Assembly: GCA_013299115.1 (NCBI GenBank)
Contig: JAAFKA010000033.1
Span: 1 to 51,930 of the forward strand
From: Cytophagales bacterium
Lineage (GTDB): Bacteria; Bacteroidota; Bacteroidia; Cytophagales; Thermoflexibacteraceae
Direction: 5' to 3'
DNA: 51,930 nt
Shown: positions 1-8,011 of the stretch, piece after piece
Layout of the letters: each line of letters begins with the position of its first letter
Numbering within the stretch: position 1 is the first letter of the stretch
Made by a program: the position numbers and the translations under genes
Notes under the pieces: model-generated
Databases searched by the model: none
The model's input: the letters and a program-made list of their open reading frames with translations, nothing else
What the model was told of the DNA's origin: nothing

Positions 1-231
1 TACCAGTGGTTCCAAACAAACCAATGCCTAAACGCCAAAAAAGTTTGGCGAAAAGGCGAAATTTGGTAGTACAAAATAATTACAGAAAAGCTATATGAAA
101 CGGTTTCTTAGCTTAATAGCATTGGAGTTAAGTTATTTGCTTACCATTTTTGCAAATATTTTGTTTTGCGTTTCTATTTTTTTAACTTCGGCTTTTCAAA
201 CCTCGAAAACCTTAGACTTAACAACCAACCA
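1..231. other. Left-edge intergenic region with a small hairpin
   Basis: No gene can be assigned with confidence. The first bases may be the 3' end of a gene that begins outside the window: three forward frames stop at about 31, 69 and 99, and I cannot tell which, if any, is real. A 7-bp hairpin lies at 33-50 (cgccaaa / tttggcg, 4-nt loop). It could be the terminator of the upstream gene if the frame that stops at 31 is the coding one. The 81-codon open frame that starts at 95 overlaps the next gene in another frame and shows no family resemblance, so I left it out. Confidence 0.4.
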
Positions 232-1218
232 ATGGATTTTGATAGTTTTTATGAGGAAAAATTGTTGCCTGTCTTGCAAGAATTGGAGCAGCAACGGCTT
301 GGTGTCATCAAAAAAAGGGTGGCAATGGGCATTATTTTGACTTTACTCATCTTCGTACATAGCTTGTTGATAGTCATGGAGTTGTTGCACTCCTTGACCA
401 TCTTTGCCTCCTTGTTTGCCCTGCCTTTGTTTGCCTATTGGATTTATCACCAATTTTTTGATAAAACCAACGAAATTGAAGCTGCTTACAAAGAATTGTT
501 GATAAAAGAAACCTTGTCGGCACACATCAGGGCTATGAATTACAAGGAGGATATGTGTATTCCTTACCTCGACTTGCAGCCCAGTATGCTCTACGAAATG
601 ATGCCCGAACATTATAGTGGAAGTCATTACCACAAAGGCGAAAACAAGTTTATGACTCTTGCAGCCTCGCACCTGCACATGGGCTATGACGATACGGATG
701 GCGAATGGAAAGATACTTTTGAAGGTTTTTTCTTGATAGGCGAAAGCAAAACCAGCATCAGAAGCAATACCTTGCTGTTGCCTAATACTTTGCAAGAAAC
801 TTTTGGTGTATTGGGAAAAAAATTGCAAAATGTACCCTTGTTTAAAGTTGATTTTTTTGACAAAGAAAGAACCAAAACCTTTGACTATGTGGAGATGCAC
901 AACAAAGAATTTGCGAAAAATTTTGCAGTCTATAGCGACAATTACGTAGAAACTCACCAAATTTTGAATGAAACAGTTTGTGAAAACCTGTTGCGACTAA
1001 AAGACGAATGTGGGGTTACGTTGGCAATGACCATTACACCGCAAAAAATCTATGCGGGTATTCATTTTGCAGAAGACCAATTTGCTTTCAATCATTGGAA
1101 AACTTTGTTAGACAAAGACAAGTCCTTGCCCGCCTACGAGTCGTTGCGGACTACTCTCGAACTAATGAATGATATTGTGATGCGGTTTATCAAAAAAGAT
1201 AAAATTATGATTTTGTAG
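232..1218 (+). CDS. DUF3137 domain membrane protein
   Basis: 328 residues. The N-terminus (MDFDSFYEEKLLPVLQELE) and a central stretch with EGFFLIGESK followed by LLLPNTLQETFG match the layout of the DUF3137 family, whose function is unknown. A hydrophobic segment at about residues 31-75 should form two membrane helices, with the remaining ~250 residues soluble. The open frame extends 22 codons further upstream, but the ATG at 232 gives the usual family start, so I chose it. Family membership is by recognition of the pattern; no biochemical role can be stated. A palindromic repeat begins one base after the stop. Confidence 0.75.
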   Translation: MDFDSFYEEKLLPVLQELEQQRLGVIKKRVAMGIILTLLIFVHSLLIVMELLHSLTIFASLFALPLFAYWIYHQFFDKTNEIEAAYKELLIKETLSAHIRAMNYKEDMCIPYLDLQPSMLYEMMPEHYSGSHYHKGENKFMTLAASHLHMGYDDTDGEWKDTFEGFFLIGESKTSIRSNTLLLPNTLQETFGVLGKKLQNVPLFKVDFFDKERTKTFDYVEMHNKEFAKNFAVYSDNYVETHQILNETVCENLLRLKDECGVTLAMTITPQKIYAGIHFAEDQFAFNHWKTLLDKDKSLPAYESLRTTLELMNDIVMRFIKKDKIMIL

Positions 1219-1219
1219 C

Positions 1220-1254
1220 TACGTTGGCAATGGTCGAAGACCTTGACAAGCGTA
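1220..1254. repeat. Dispersed palindromic repeat TACGTTGGCAATGGTC, copy 1
   Basis: An imperfect palindrome: tacgttggcaatggtc, a 3-nt centre, then gaccttgacaagcgta. Related copies lie at 7873-7995, 12017-12051 and 32454-32518. It follows the stop codon of the DUF3137 gene by one base, so it may act as a 3'-end hairpin. Confidence 0.85.
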
Positions 1255-1314
1255 GATTTTTGCCTAACCCATTTGCCTAAAGGCGAATATACAGCCCAAA
1301 GACGAATTACATTT

Positions 1315-1863
1315 ATGAACAAAAAACAAGGTTTGTGGTTGCTCATTGGTTTGCAACTGTTGATATTGGCAGGAATGTTTGTCAAGGCACTCTATCCGTT
1401 GTGGGTAGGCAAGGAGATTTTGCTAAAAGTGGAGGCAAAAGACCCAAGAGATATTTTTAGGGGCAACTATGTAGAGTTGAACTATACTTTCAACCGTATT
1501 TGGCTGGATTCTGTCAAAACTGACATAGATTCTTTGCAGGCTACACAATTTACTTTTGGCGATAAATTGTATGTAGAACTCAAACCCAAAGACAATTTTC
1601 AGGAGGTCGTAGGACTTTGGAAAGAAAAACCAACCACCGACAATGTTTGTATGCAGGTAATTGTGCAGAGCAAACCTTATTATTCGCAGATAGAAGTGAA
1701 GGCTGGTGTAGAATCTTATTTTACAACCCAAACCAATGCAAAAGATTTGGAAAAATCTACTTCTTGGGTTTCAAAAGACTCAGTGGAGGTGAGTGTAGCT
1801 GTTTGCGTAGCTTCCAATGGGGCTGCCCGAATTAAGGAATTGTTTGTGAAAGAGCTAAAATAA
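1315..1863 (+). CDS. GDYXXLXY-type membrane-anchored protein
   Basis: 182 residues, counted from the ATG at 1315. The open frame starts earlier at 1243, but those 24 codons run into the upstream palindromic repeat and lack a signal anchor. A single N-terminal hydrophobic helix (about residues 6-27) is followed by DPRDIFRGNYVELNY, which contains the diagnostic GDYXXLXY motif in the form GNYVELNY. The rest should be a periplasmic beta-rich domain. Members of this family often sit beside DUF2157/DUF4401 membrane proteins. Here a DUF2157 gene is present but about 6 kb away at 8012, so the pair is split. The function is unknown. Confidence 0.8.
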   Translation: MNKKQGLWLLIGLQLLILAGMFVKALYPLWVGKEILLKVEAKDPRDIFRGNYVELNYTFNRIWLDSVKTDIDSLQATQFTFGDKLYVELKPKDNFQEVVGLWKEKPTTDNVCMQVIVQSKPYYSQIEVKAGVESYFTTQTNAKDLEKSTSWVSKDSVEVSVAVCVASNGAARIKELFVKELK

Positions 1864-1966
1864 TTTTGAATATCGTGGTTTGGGTTGCTCACAACCCAAA
1901 CATAACTTTTACATAATTTCGATTGTAAGCAACCGAAAGCACGTTAAAAAAACAGTATAAAAAAAT

Positions 1967-2410
1967 ATGAGCAACTTCTCTACGCTGCACCAAGACTTTT
2001 TGACTAACTCCAAAACCCAACTTTCGGCAGAGGAGTTTGAAACTTTGTTAGTTTTTTTTCCTGCTATTTTGGTGGTAGCTGCCGACGGGGACATAGACCA
2101 CGAGGAGTGGCTGTATATCAACCAATTAACACGAGCCATGGCAAATTCCTTCGAAGACGACCAACAAGAAAGATTGGAGGAGGAATATGAAAAGGCTGTT
2201 AAGTTTTTGGTAAGAGAACTGCACACATGGGAGGAAGATGTTATTCCTGTTCTGCAAACTATTTTGAGCAAAAAACCAGATTTGCGAGAGGAAATTACCG
2301 AAGTCATCTACATCGTGGCAGATGCTTCTGATGGCATTTCAGCAAAAGAAAAAAAGGTATTGACCCAACTCAAACAAAAATTGGGCTTGGTAAATTTGGA
2401 GATTGAGTAA
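1967..2410 (+). CDS. TerB-like acidic helical protein
   Basis: 147 residues, acidic and all-helical in appearance. The segment LVVAADGDIDHEEW (about residues 34-47) resembles the metal-binding 'AADGxIdxxE' loop of TerB/DjlA-type domains. A second loop, VADASDGISAKEKKVL (about 119-134), resembles the repeat of that loop in the second half of the fold. TerB domains are named for tellurite resistance but occur widely in stress-related proteins. No other ter genes are nearby, so a tellurite role is not supported. The gene stands alone, about 100 bp from each neighbour. Assignment is by motif only. Confidence 0.6.
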   Translation: MSNFSTLHQDFLTNSKTQLSAEEFETLLVFFPAILVVAADGDIDHEEWLYINQLTRAMANSFEDDQQERLEEEYEKAVKFLVRELHTWEEDVIPVLQTILSKKPDLREEITEVIYIVADASDGISAKEKKVLTQLKQKLGLVNLEIE

Positions 2411-2525
2411 CTTATTGGCAAGAGAGAAGGATAAGTGAATCTGCGTTGCTTAAGAATAGTGAATAGAAAGAGGCGTATCGAAAATAATGTAAGTTACACA
2501 GCCAAACAATAAGAAAAAATTAAAA

Positions 2526-3533
2526 ATGAAACACATAGACGTAGCCTTACAAGGCGGAGGTTCTCACGGTGCCTTTACTTGGGGTGTATTAGAAAGTTTG
2601 CTCGAACACGAAGAACTGCACATTGCAGGCATCTGCGGCACCAGTGCAGGGGCTATGAATGCTGCCATGTTAGCCTACGGCTTAATGAAAGGGGGCAAAC
2701 AAGGTGCAAAAGAACTGTTGCATAAGTTTTGGCGAAAAATAGCCGACATCAATGCTTTCACGCCTATTCAGCCCAGTTGGTACGACAAGCTAAGAAGCCC
2801 TGGCAACATGGATACTTCGTTTACGTTCAACTTTTTACACCAAGTGATGCAATTTGTTTCGCCTTATCAATTCAATCCGTTGAATCTCAATCCATTGAAA
2901 AATGTTTTGTTAGAATTTATCAACTTTGAGGAATTGCAACAGTGCCAGCAGACTAAGTTATTTGTTTGTGCTACCAACGTAAGGCGAGGCAGAGCAAAAG
3001 TGTTTCGCACCAAAGAAATTTCGGTAGATGCCATTTTAGCTTCGGCTTGCTTGCCGTTTTTGTTTCAGGCTGTTCGCATAGACGGCGAGGACTACTGGGA
3101 CGGTGGCTATATGGGCAATCCGCCTATTTTTCCCCTCATCGATGGCACAGATTGCAACGATATTTTGATAGTGCAAATCAACCCCATAGAGATAGACCAC
3201 ACGCCAATGACTGCCTTAGAAATTCAGGACAGAATAAACGAATTGAGTTTTAATTCAAGCCTGATGTTAGAAATGCGGAGAGTCAATTTTGTGCAAAAAA
3301 TGCTCGAAAATGGTATCAATATAGACAACCGTTTCAAAAACTTGTTGCTACACAATATCAATCCTGAAAAAGATTTAGCACAGTTCAACACATCGAGTAA
3401 ACTCAACGCCAACTGGGATTTTTTGCTTTGGCTACACAGGTTAGGCAAAAAATACGGCAAGGAATGGCTCGACCAAAATTTTGATAAAATAGGCAAAGAG
3501 TCTACTTGTGATGTGCAGAAGGTGTTTTTGTAG
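2526..3533 (+). CDS. Patatin-like phospholipase
   Basis: 335 residues. Three patatin hallmarks are visible: the glycine-rich oxyanion loop GGGSHGAF (residues 10-17), the nucleophile elbow GTSAG with catalytic Ser40, and the DGG motif with the second catalytic residue Asp192 (YWDGGYMGNPP). These predict a Ser-Asp dyad lipid acyl hydrolase. The C-terminal ~130 residues resemble the DUF3734-type extension found in many bacterial patatins. No signal peptide is seen, so it is probably cytoplasmic and acts on membrane or storage lipids; the substrate is unknown. It lies about 60 bp upstream of the phosphorylase gene on the same strand and could be co-transcribed with it. Confidence 0.9.
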   Translation: MKHIDVALQGGGSHGAFTWGVLESLLEHEELHIAGICGTSAGAMNAAMLAYGLMKGGKQGAKELLHKFWRKIADINAFTPIQPSWYDKLRSPGNMDTSFTFNFLHQVMQFVSPYQFNPLNLNPLKNVLLEFINFEELQQCQQTKLFVCATNVRRGRAKVFRTKEISVDAILASACLPFLFQAVRIDGEDYWDGGYMGNPPIFPLIDGTDCNDILIVQINPIEIDHTPMTALEIQDRINELSFNSSLMLEMRRVNFVQKMLENGINIDNRFKNLLLHNINPEKDLAQFNTSSKLNANWDFLLWLHRLGKKYGKEWLDQNFDKIGKESTCDVQKVFL

Positions 3534-3593
3534 GCAATTAGGGCAAAACAATTAGGGCAGAAAAGGTATTTTACAGCTTAAACTCGTAATTTT

Positions 3594-4409
3594 ATGACCT
3601 ATATCGAACAACTTTCAACGGCTTGCCAATTTATCAAGCAGCATTATCAGTATCCTATTGACACAGGAATTATCTTAGGCACAGGTTTGGGGGGGTTGGC
3701 AACAGAAATAGACCTTCAGTTGGCATTAGATTATGTCGATATTCCGCATTTTCCTGTTTCCACAGTAGAAAGTCATCGAGGTAAGTTGTTAATCGGCAAG
3801 TTGGCGGGCAAAACAGTGCTGGCTATGCAAGGTAGGTTTCACTATTACGAGGGCTACTCCATGCGACAAGTGGCTTTCCCCGTTTATGTCATGAAACAGT
3901 TAGGAATAGAGCAAGTTTTTATTTCCAATGCTTCGGGAGGGCTAAATCCAAATTTTCAGAAAGGAGATTTGATGCTCATCGCCGACCATATCAGCCTCTT
4001 TTTGCCTGACAATCCGCTAAGAGGCGAAGGGTTGCCGCAGTTGGGTGTTCGTTTTCCTGATATGTCGGTAGCTTATACGCCCCAATTGTTGGCAAAAGCA
4101 AAAAAGTTAGCAACCCAGCACCAATGGAAATTGCAAGAGGGAGTGTATGTGAGTGTTTCGGGACCCATGTTAGAAACCAAATCCGAATACAAACTCTTGC
4201 GAAACACAGGGGCAGATGCCGTAGGAATGTCCACAATACCCGAAGTGATAGCAGCTCACCACTGCGGGTTGAAAATTTTTGCTGTTTCGGTCATCACAGA
4301 TTTATGCTATGAGCCTTATATTCAACCTATTACCTTAGAAGATTTTATAGCCGTAGCCCACCAAGCTGAACCGAAATTACAGGATTTATTTGTGGAAATG
4401 TTGAGGTAG
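3594..4409 (+). CDS. punA: Purine nucleoside phosphorylase (trimeric type)
   Basis: 271 residues, the usual length of the trimeric PNP family. It cleaves purine (deoxy)nucleosides with phosphate to free base plus (deoxy)ribose-1-phosphate in purine salvage. Motifs in order: phosphate loop GTGLGGLA (about residues 28-35), HRGKLLIG with the phosphate-contacting His, MQGRFHYYEGY, SNASGGLN, the substrate region SGPMLETKSEY, and GMSTIPEVIAA followed by SVITDLC near the C-terminus. The order and spacing match inosine-guanosine phosphorylases rather than the hexameric DeoD type. The start at 3594 places the first strand directly before the phosphate loop. Confidence 0.95.
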   Translation: MTYIEQLSTACQFIKQHYQYPIDTGIILGTGLGGLATEIDLQLALDYVDIPHFPVSTVESHRGKLLIGKLAGKTVLAMQGRFHYYEGYSMRQVAFPVYVMKQLGIEQVFISNASGGLNPNFQKGDLMLIADHISLFLPDNPLRGEGLPQLGVRFPDMSVAYTPQLLAKAKKLATQHQWKLQEGVYVSVSGPMLETKSEYKLLRNTGADAVGMSTIPEVIAAHHCGLKIFAVSVITDLCYEPYIQPITLEDFIAVAHQAEPKLQDLFVEMLR

Positions 4410-4453
4410 TAAAATTTATTTGTATTTTACCTAAAGACAAAAACTACCGAAAC

Positions 4454-4843
4454 CTACTCTTTCGTAAGGTCTATGGCATCTATCAAATACTCTCCACCAT
4501 AATTTTTCATTTTAATTGTGATACGGTAGCAACCACTCGGAAAATCATACTTGCCTACGGCAAAGGTTTTTCCATCTTTTGAACTACCCTGATGCAAAAA
4601 ATCAAAATTGGTGGCTACATATCTGGCAAAGAAGTTTTTCATAGCTTCCTCCGTTGCAGATTTTCCTGCTGCCACTTGTTCGTCGTCTTGCACCACAGCC
4701 ACCTCGCTGTGCAGCAAATTAGAAACTAAACCTATGTTCCGAGCCTTAAAAGCTGTTTTGGCTGTTTGTATGGTTTTTTCCTGGGCAACAGCACCAAAAA
4801 AAGTGCCTAAACTAAGTAAGAAAACTAACAATGAAGTTCTCAT
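4454..4843 (-). CDS. DUF4783 secreted protein
   Basis: 129 residues with a signal peptide (MRTSLLVFLLSLGTFFGAVAQ, cleavage after about residue 20). The mature part has the NTF2-like pattern of DUF4783: a helical start 'FKARNIGLVSNLL', a strand pair containing VAVVQDD, a helix 'ATEEAMKNFFARY', then strands ending in GEYLIDAIDLTKE. DUF4783 proteins are small exported Bacteroidota proteins of unknown function. The gene is convergent with punA, with a 44-bp gap, and divergent from the small lipoprotein gene at 5111. Confidence 0.8.
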   Translation of the reverse strand: MRTSLLVFLLSLGTFFGAVAQEKTIQTAKTAFKARNIGLVSNLLHSEVAVVQDDEQVAAGKSATEEAMKNFFARYVATNFDFLHQGSSKDGKTFAVGKYDFPSGCYRITIKMKNYGGEYLIDAIDLTKE

Positions 4844-5110
4844 CGAATTGAATTATTTTTTTTATTATAACGAAAATACTTAAAAGGAAGTTGTGTAGAA
4901 CTGCAAATTTTAAAATCCTTAGCTTTTTTTATTTTACAAAACAAATGTAAATAAAAATAACTAAATCTTTGGCTATTAATGACTTAACTTTAATTTTAAA
5001 TAAATGTATAAAAAATAATATTTTTTTTCTTTTGAGTTGGGTTACTTTCTATTGGTGCTTGTATTAAGTTTGTAATTAATAAAAAGAAACTTTAAACACT
5101 TTTAATAACA
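4844..5110. promoter_or_regulatory. AT-rich divergent promoter region
   Basis: This AT-rich spacer separates the DUF4783 gene (-) from the lipoprotein gene (+), so it should hold promoters for both. On the + strand taagtttg at 5065-5072 fits the Bacteroidota -7 element TAnnTTTG. Its best upstream TTG (5037-5039) is 25 bp away rather than the expected 19-21, so the match is only partial. I see no other structure. Confidence 0.35.
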
Positions 5111-5287
5111 ATGAAAAATTTTGCAAAATTCACTTTGGTAGCTTTGACTATCAGCGTATTAGGTTTGTCGGCTTGTGGTAAAAAAGAAGCAGCAACAGAA
5201 GGTACAACTACTGAAACTACTACAACTACTACAGAAGGTGCAGCAGTTGATACTACTAAAAAAGACACAACAGCAGTAGTAAAATAA
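5111..5287 (+). CDS. Small threonine-rich lipoprotein
   Basis: 58 residues. A signal peptide (MKNFAKFTLVALTISVLGL) ends in the lipobox LSAC, with Cys22 the predicted lipidated residue. The mature peptide of 37 residues is almost entirely Lys, Ala, Glu and Thr, including a run of six threonines, and looks disordered. Short lipoproteins of this kind are common in Bacteroidota and may be structural or envelope-linked; no function is known. The open frame, the clean lipobox and a strong terminator about 105 bp downstream support a real gene. Confidence 0.75.
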   Translation: MKNFAKFTLVALTISVLGLSACGKKEAATEGTTTETTTTTTEGAAVDTTKKDTTAVVK

Positions 5288-5392
5288 GTAGGCTTTTTTG
5301 CTTACAATTATTGACCCATTGATAAACTTAACTTACTTTCAGTGTGGCTTGCTCGCAAAGTAACTACACAACATTTTGATTGGTTTCTGGTA

Positions 5393-5438
5393 AAAAAAGA
5401 AACCTAACATTTCGCAAAAGATGTTAGGTTTCTTTTTT
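5393..5438. terminator. Bidirectional intrinsic terminator
   Basis: A perfect 18-bp inverted repeat (aaaaaagaaacctaacat / atgttaggtttctttttt) with a 10-nt loop at 5411-5420. The arms end in six A and six T, giving a U-tract in both directions. It can end the lipoprotein transcript (+) and also stop transcripts from the glycosyltransferase gene (-). Confidence 0.9.
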
Positions 5439-5454
5439 GCTACTATAGAGAATC

Positions 5455-5545
5455 GGTAGTGCCACACAAGTAATGCTACAAGTACGTTAGAAATAACTTT
5501 TCTCAAAGAAATGTTGGTTCAGAGCATTACATCTGTGACACTACC
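5455..5545. repeat. Intergenic inverted repeat GGTAGTGCCACACAAGTAATGCT
   Basis: Two 23-nt arms, 5455-5477 and 5523-5545, are inverted copies matching at 20 of 23 positions. Related single arms occur at 15059-15081, 35941-35962 and 46402-46432, always between genes. This makes it a dispersed element rather than a local hairpin. Function unknown. Confidence 0.75.
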
Positions 5546-5552
5546 AGAGAAT

Positions 5553-6491
5553 CTATCTTTTCCTATACCAATCTAATAGTTTCCATACCATTTGCACGCC
5601 CAAGATTTTTGCTCCTATTTTTTTGATAGGATTAGAAGCAAAAAGTTGGGCTGTACCTCCTAATTTTTGCAAATAGTCCAAACATTCTTCTCCAATTTTT
5701 TGGTCATTGGCAAACAAAGTTTCGGCACATTGGCAAAAAACGGAGATTAAAGCCTGTTTTTTTTCTGGGTCGTGGTTGAGGTCTTGCTGCCAAAGGGCAT
5801 AAATTTCTTTGGCGTTGATGTAGCAATCTTTTGTAAACTTAAAACTTCCCATGCGTTGCGAGAGGGAAGTCCCCGCAGCCACCCGATAAGCAGCCACCAA
5901 CGAGGGCGTATAGACAAAGGTGGCTTGGTGCAGGGCTGCATCTAAAAAATAACGAGCATCTTGAATAATAGGCAAATCTTTGTTCCACTCCCCAATTTTA
6001 TCTGCTATGCTTTTGGTGTAAAGCAAAGCTGCAGGTGGACACCAAAAGTTGGTAAACAAAGCTATTTCTGGTCTGCCGTTTAGCTGGCGGTTTATAGTTT
6101 CTATTTCCTCTCTTTTGCCATTTACTTCCCTGAATTTCAACCAGTTGCCATAAGCCACCTCTGCATTTTCCCTTTGCAAAGCCTCCACTTGCAAGGTTAT
6201 TTTTTCGGGCATTAACAAATCATCACTGTCTAAATACTGCAAAAAATCTCCTGTGGCTGCTTGCCTGCCCGTTTCGCGTGCAGCACTTGCCCCTCTGTTG
6301 GGCGTATTTATCAAGTGAATTTGTTTGCCATAACTTTCGAGCAACTGCTGGGTATTGTCCGTAGAACCGTCATTGACTACAATAATTTCTACCTGTTCTT
6401 TTGGATAAGTTTGCTCAAAAACAGACTGCAAAGTGGCTGCTATAAAAGTTGCTGCATTGTAGGCAGGAATAATGACACTAACTTTTTTCAT
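5553..6491 (-). CDS. Family 2 glycosyltransferase
   Basis: 312 residues. The N-terminal GT-A fold is clear: VSVIIPAYNAATFI at the start, VVNDGSTDNTQQLL (nucleotide-sugar site, about residues 38-51), NRGASAARETG, and the metal-binding DxD-like YLDSDDLL (about residues 88-95). The C-terminal ~100 residues are helical and not recognised. It probably adds a sugar to an envelope polysaccharide or lipid; donor and acceptor cannot be deduced. Its start lies 12 bp after the pdxA stop, so the two are likely one transcript, although their functions are unrelated. A 3' repeat and a terminator follow. Confidence 0.9.
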   Translation of the reverse strand: MKKVSVIIPAYNAATFIAATLQSVFEQTYPKEQVEIIVVNDGSTDNTQQLLESYGKQIHLINTPNRGASAARETGRQAATGDFLQYLDSDDLLMPEKITLQVEALQRENAEVAYGNWLKFREVNGKREEIETINRQLNGRPEIALFTNFWCPPAALLYTKSIADKIGEWNKDLPIIQDARYFLDAALHQATFVYTPSLVAAYRVAAGTSLSQRMGSFKFTKDCYINAKEIYALWQQDLNHDPEKKQALISVFCQCAETLFANDQKIGEECLDYLQKLGGTAQLFASNPIKKIGAKILGVQMVWKLLDWYRKR

Positions 6492-6503
6492 TTTAGCGTT
6501 TGC

Positions 6504-7592
6504 TTATTCTTTTGCCCCTTTAAACTTGTCTTTTTCTCTATCTCTGATGTCTTTTTCTCTTTCTCTGCTATCTTTTTCCACTCTGCTCCAATACCTATTT
6601 TTGACTACATCACAAGCCAAAAATAAGGCACTCCGCATAGAATTTTCATCGGCTATGCCCTTGCCTGCAATGTCGAAAGCCGTACCATGGTCGGGTGAGG
6701 TGCGTACAATAGACAACCCAGCCGTAAAATTTACGCCTGTTTCGAAAGACAACATTTTGAAAGGCACTAAACCTTGGTCGTGATACATGGCTAAAACGGC
6801 ATCATATTTTTTGTATTGCCCCGCCCCAAAAAAACCATCAGAAGGAAATACACCTGCCACCAAATGCCCTTTTTCTTTGCAATAATTTACCGCAGGTTGA
6901 ATGACGTTGATTTCTTCGCCCCCCAACAAGCCTCCTTCGCCTGCATGAGGATTCAGCCCTAAAACAGCAATTTTGGGTTTGCGAATACCAAAATCGTCTT
7001 TCAAAGATTTGAGCAAGAGGTTAATTTTTTTGATAATTTTTTCTTGGGTCAGTTGGTCAGCCACTTGGCTCAACGGAATGTGCGTGGTTACTGTACCCAT
7101 GCGAATTTGCTCGCCAACCAACAACATCAAACTTTCGTCTTTTGCAAAGTGGTGGGCGTAATATTCGGTATGTCCAGGATACTGAAAATCAGGACTTTGT
7201 ATATTTTGCTTGTTGATAGGAGCAGTAACAATGGCGTCTAAATGCTTGGCTTTCAGGTCTTCGGTAGATTTTGCCAATGCCAAATACGCTGCCCTGCCAG
7301 CTTCGGGTACTATTTTGCCCGGTTCTATTTCTAAGTTGTCTTCCCAGCAATTAATCAAATTGACTTTTTTGTCTTGCACCTGTTCGACAGCATTGATTTG
7401 TTGGAAGTTAAAAACCTCTAATTGCAACAGCTTTTTATACTTCAAAATGATTTTTGATGAGCCGTAAATAATTGGTTTACAGGCTTTTAGTATTCTGATA
7501 TCAGACAAAGTTTTCATTACCACCTCTACCCCTATGCCGTTGAAATCTCCTATGGTAATGCCTATGACTGGTTTTATTTCTGTGTGTTCCAT
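6504..7592 (-). CDS. pdxA: 4-hydroxythreonine-4-phosphate dehydrogenase
   Basis: 362 residues. PdxA oxidises 4-phosphohydroxy-L-threonine with NAD in the DXP-dependent route to pyridoxal phosphate. Visible landmarks: GITIGDFNGIGVEV at the start (the usual 'GDPAGIG' reads GDFNGIG here), PGHTEYYAHHF with a metal-ligand His, LNPHAGEGGLLGGEE, YHDQGLVPFK with another metal-ligand His, and RTSPDHGTAFDIAGKG. The canonical protein ends near 'DVVKNRYWSRV'. About 25 further residues form a charged tail built from a 7-residue unit (EKDSRER, EKDIRDR, EKDKFKG), encoded by three 21-bp DNA repeats. It heads a two-gene unit with the glycosyltransferase. Confidence 0.95.
   Translation of the reverse strand: MEHTEIKPVIGITIGDFNGIGVEVVMKTLSDIRILKACKPIIYGSSKIILKYKKLLQLEVFNFQQINAVEQVQDKKVNLINCWEDNLEIEPGKIVPEAGRAAYLALAKSTEDLKAKHLDAIVTAPINKQNIQSPDFQYPGHTEYYAHHFAKDESLMLLVGEQIRMGTVTTHIPLSQVADQLTQEKIIKKINLLLKSLKDDFGIRKPKIAVLGLNPHAGEGGLLGGEEINVIQPAVNYCKEKGHLVAGVFPSDGFFGAGQYKKYDAVLAMYHDQGLVPFKMLSFETGVNFTAGLSIVRTSPDHGTAFDIAGKGIADENSMRSALFLACDVVKNRYWSRVEKDSREREKDIRDREKDKFKGAKE
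6529..6580. repeat. 21-bp tandem repeat encoding the pdxA tail
   Basis: Units beginning tctttttc start at 6529, 6550 and 6571, a period of 21 bp (7 codons), with small differences between units. On the minus strand they encode the EKD-type heptad tail of PdxA. The frame is preserved, so repeat slippage would change tail length without breaking the gene. Confidence 0.75.
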
Positions 7593-7711
7593 TGCTTATA
7601 CTCAAAAAATTTTTGTAAGTTAAGCAATTTTTTTATCTTACAATCTCCTGTTCCACAAAAAAGTTTTCGCCTAATTTCATCAATACAGGAATATTGCTGA
7701 AGTTTAAATGA

Positions 7712-7804
7712 TAGAGTTTATGAATAAATTTTTGTTATGAGGTTTGAAAAAAGATGTCATTTTTTTGAAAAATGACATCTTTCGAAAATTATTCATAAAC
7801 TCTA
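7712..7804. terminator. Nested hairpins between pdxA and the DUF2157 gene
   Basis: The outer perfect 16-bp inverted repeat tagagtttatgaataa (7712-7727) / ttattcataaactcta (7789-7804) encloses an inner perfect 15-bp repeat aaagatgtcattttt (7750-7764) / aaaaatgacatcttt (7768-7782) with a 3-nt loop. The two neighbouring genes are divergent, so this is not an ordinary gene-end terminator. It is more likely a mobile palindrome or an attenuating structure. Confidence 0.7.
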
Positions 7805-7872
7805 ATATTTTACGAATGACATAATTTCAGAGTTTGTTTGGGTTTTGATAATAAAAACAATACATTCGCCTG

Positions 7873-7995
7873 TACGTTGGCAATGGTCGTTGTGTACGAT
7901 TGTCAAGGTCTGCGACCATTGCCAACGTACACAACGACCATTGCCAACGTACACAACGACCATTGTCAACGTACACAATTACCATTGCCAACGTA
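7873..7995. repeat. Palindromic repeat array (GACCATTGCCAACGTA), copy 2
   Basis: One forward arm tacgttggcaatggtc (7873-7888) is followed by four inverted arms of gaccattgccaacgta type starting at 7914, 7936, 7958 and 7980. The last four have an exact 22-bp period (arm plus cacaac-type spacer). The arms pair with the first arm. The array ends 16 bp before the ATG of the DUF2157 gene, so it would lie in its leader. The rest of the 418-bp gap 7593-8011 holds only the nested hairpins. Confidence 0.85.
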
Positions 7996-8011
7996 AAAAA
8001 ATATACAAACC

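Noticed and set aside
343-960. 205-codon minus-strand frame opposite the DUF3137 gene
   Set aside because: It lies antisense to a recognised gene, has no family pattern and no promoter-like signal.
1967-2410. Tellurite resistance locus
   Set aside because: Only a single TerB-like domain; terC, terD or terZ-like genes are absent.
5065-5072. Consensus promoter for the small lipoprotein gene
   Set aside because: The -7 match is good, but no TTG lies at 19-21 bp, so I kept it only as part of a regulatory region.
7914-7995. CRISPR-like 22-bp repeats
   Set aside because: Spacers are 6 bp and identical; the arms belong to a dispersed palindrome family.
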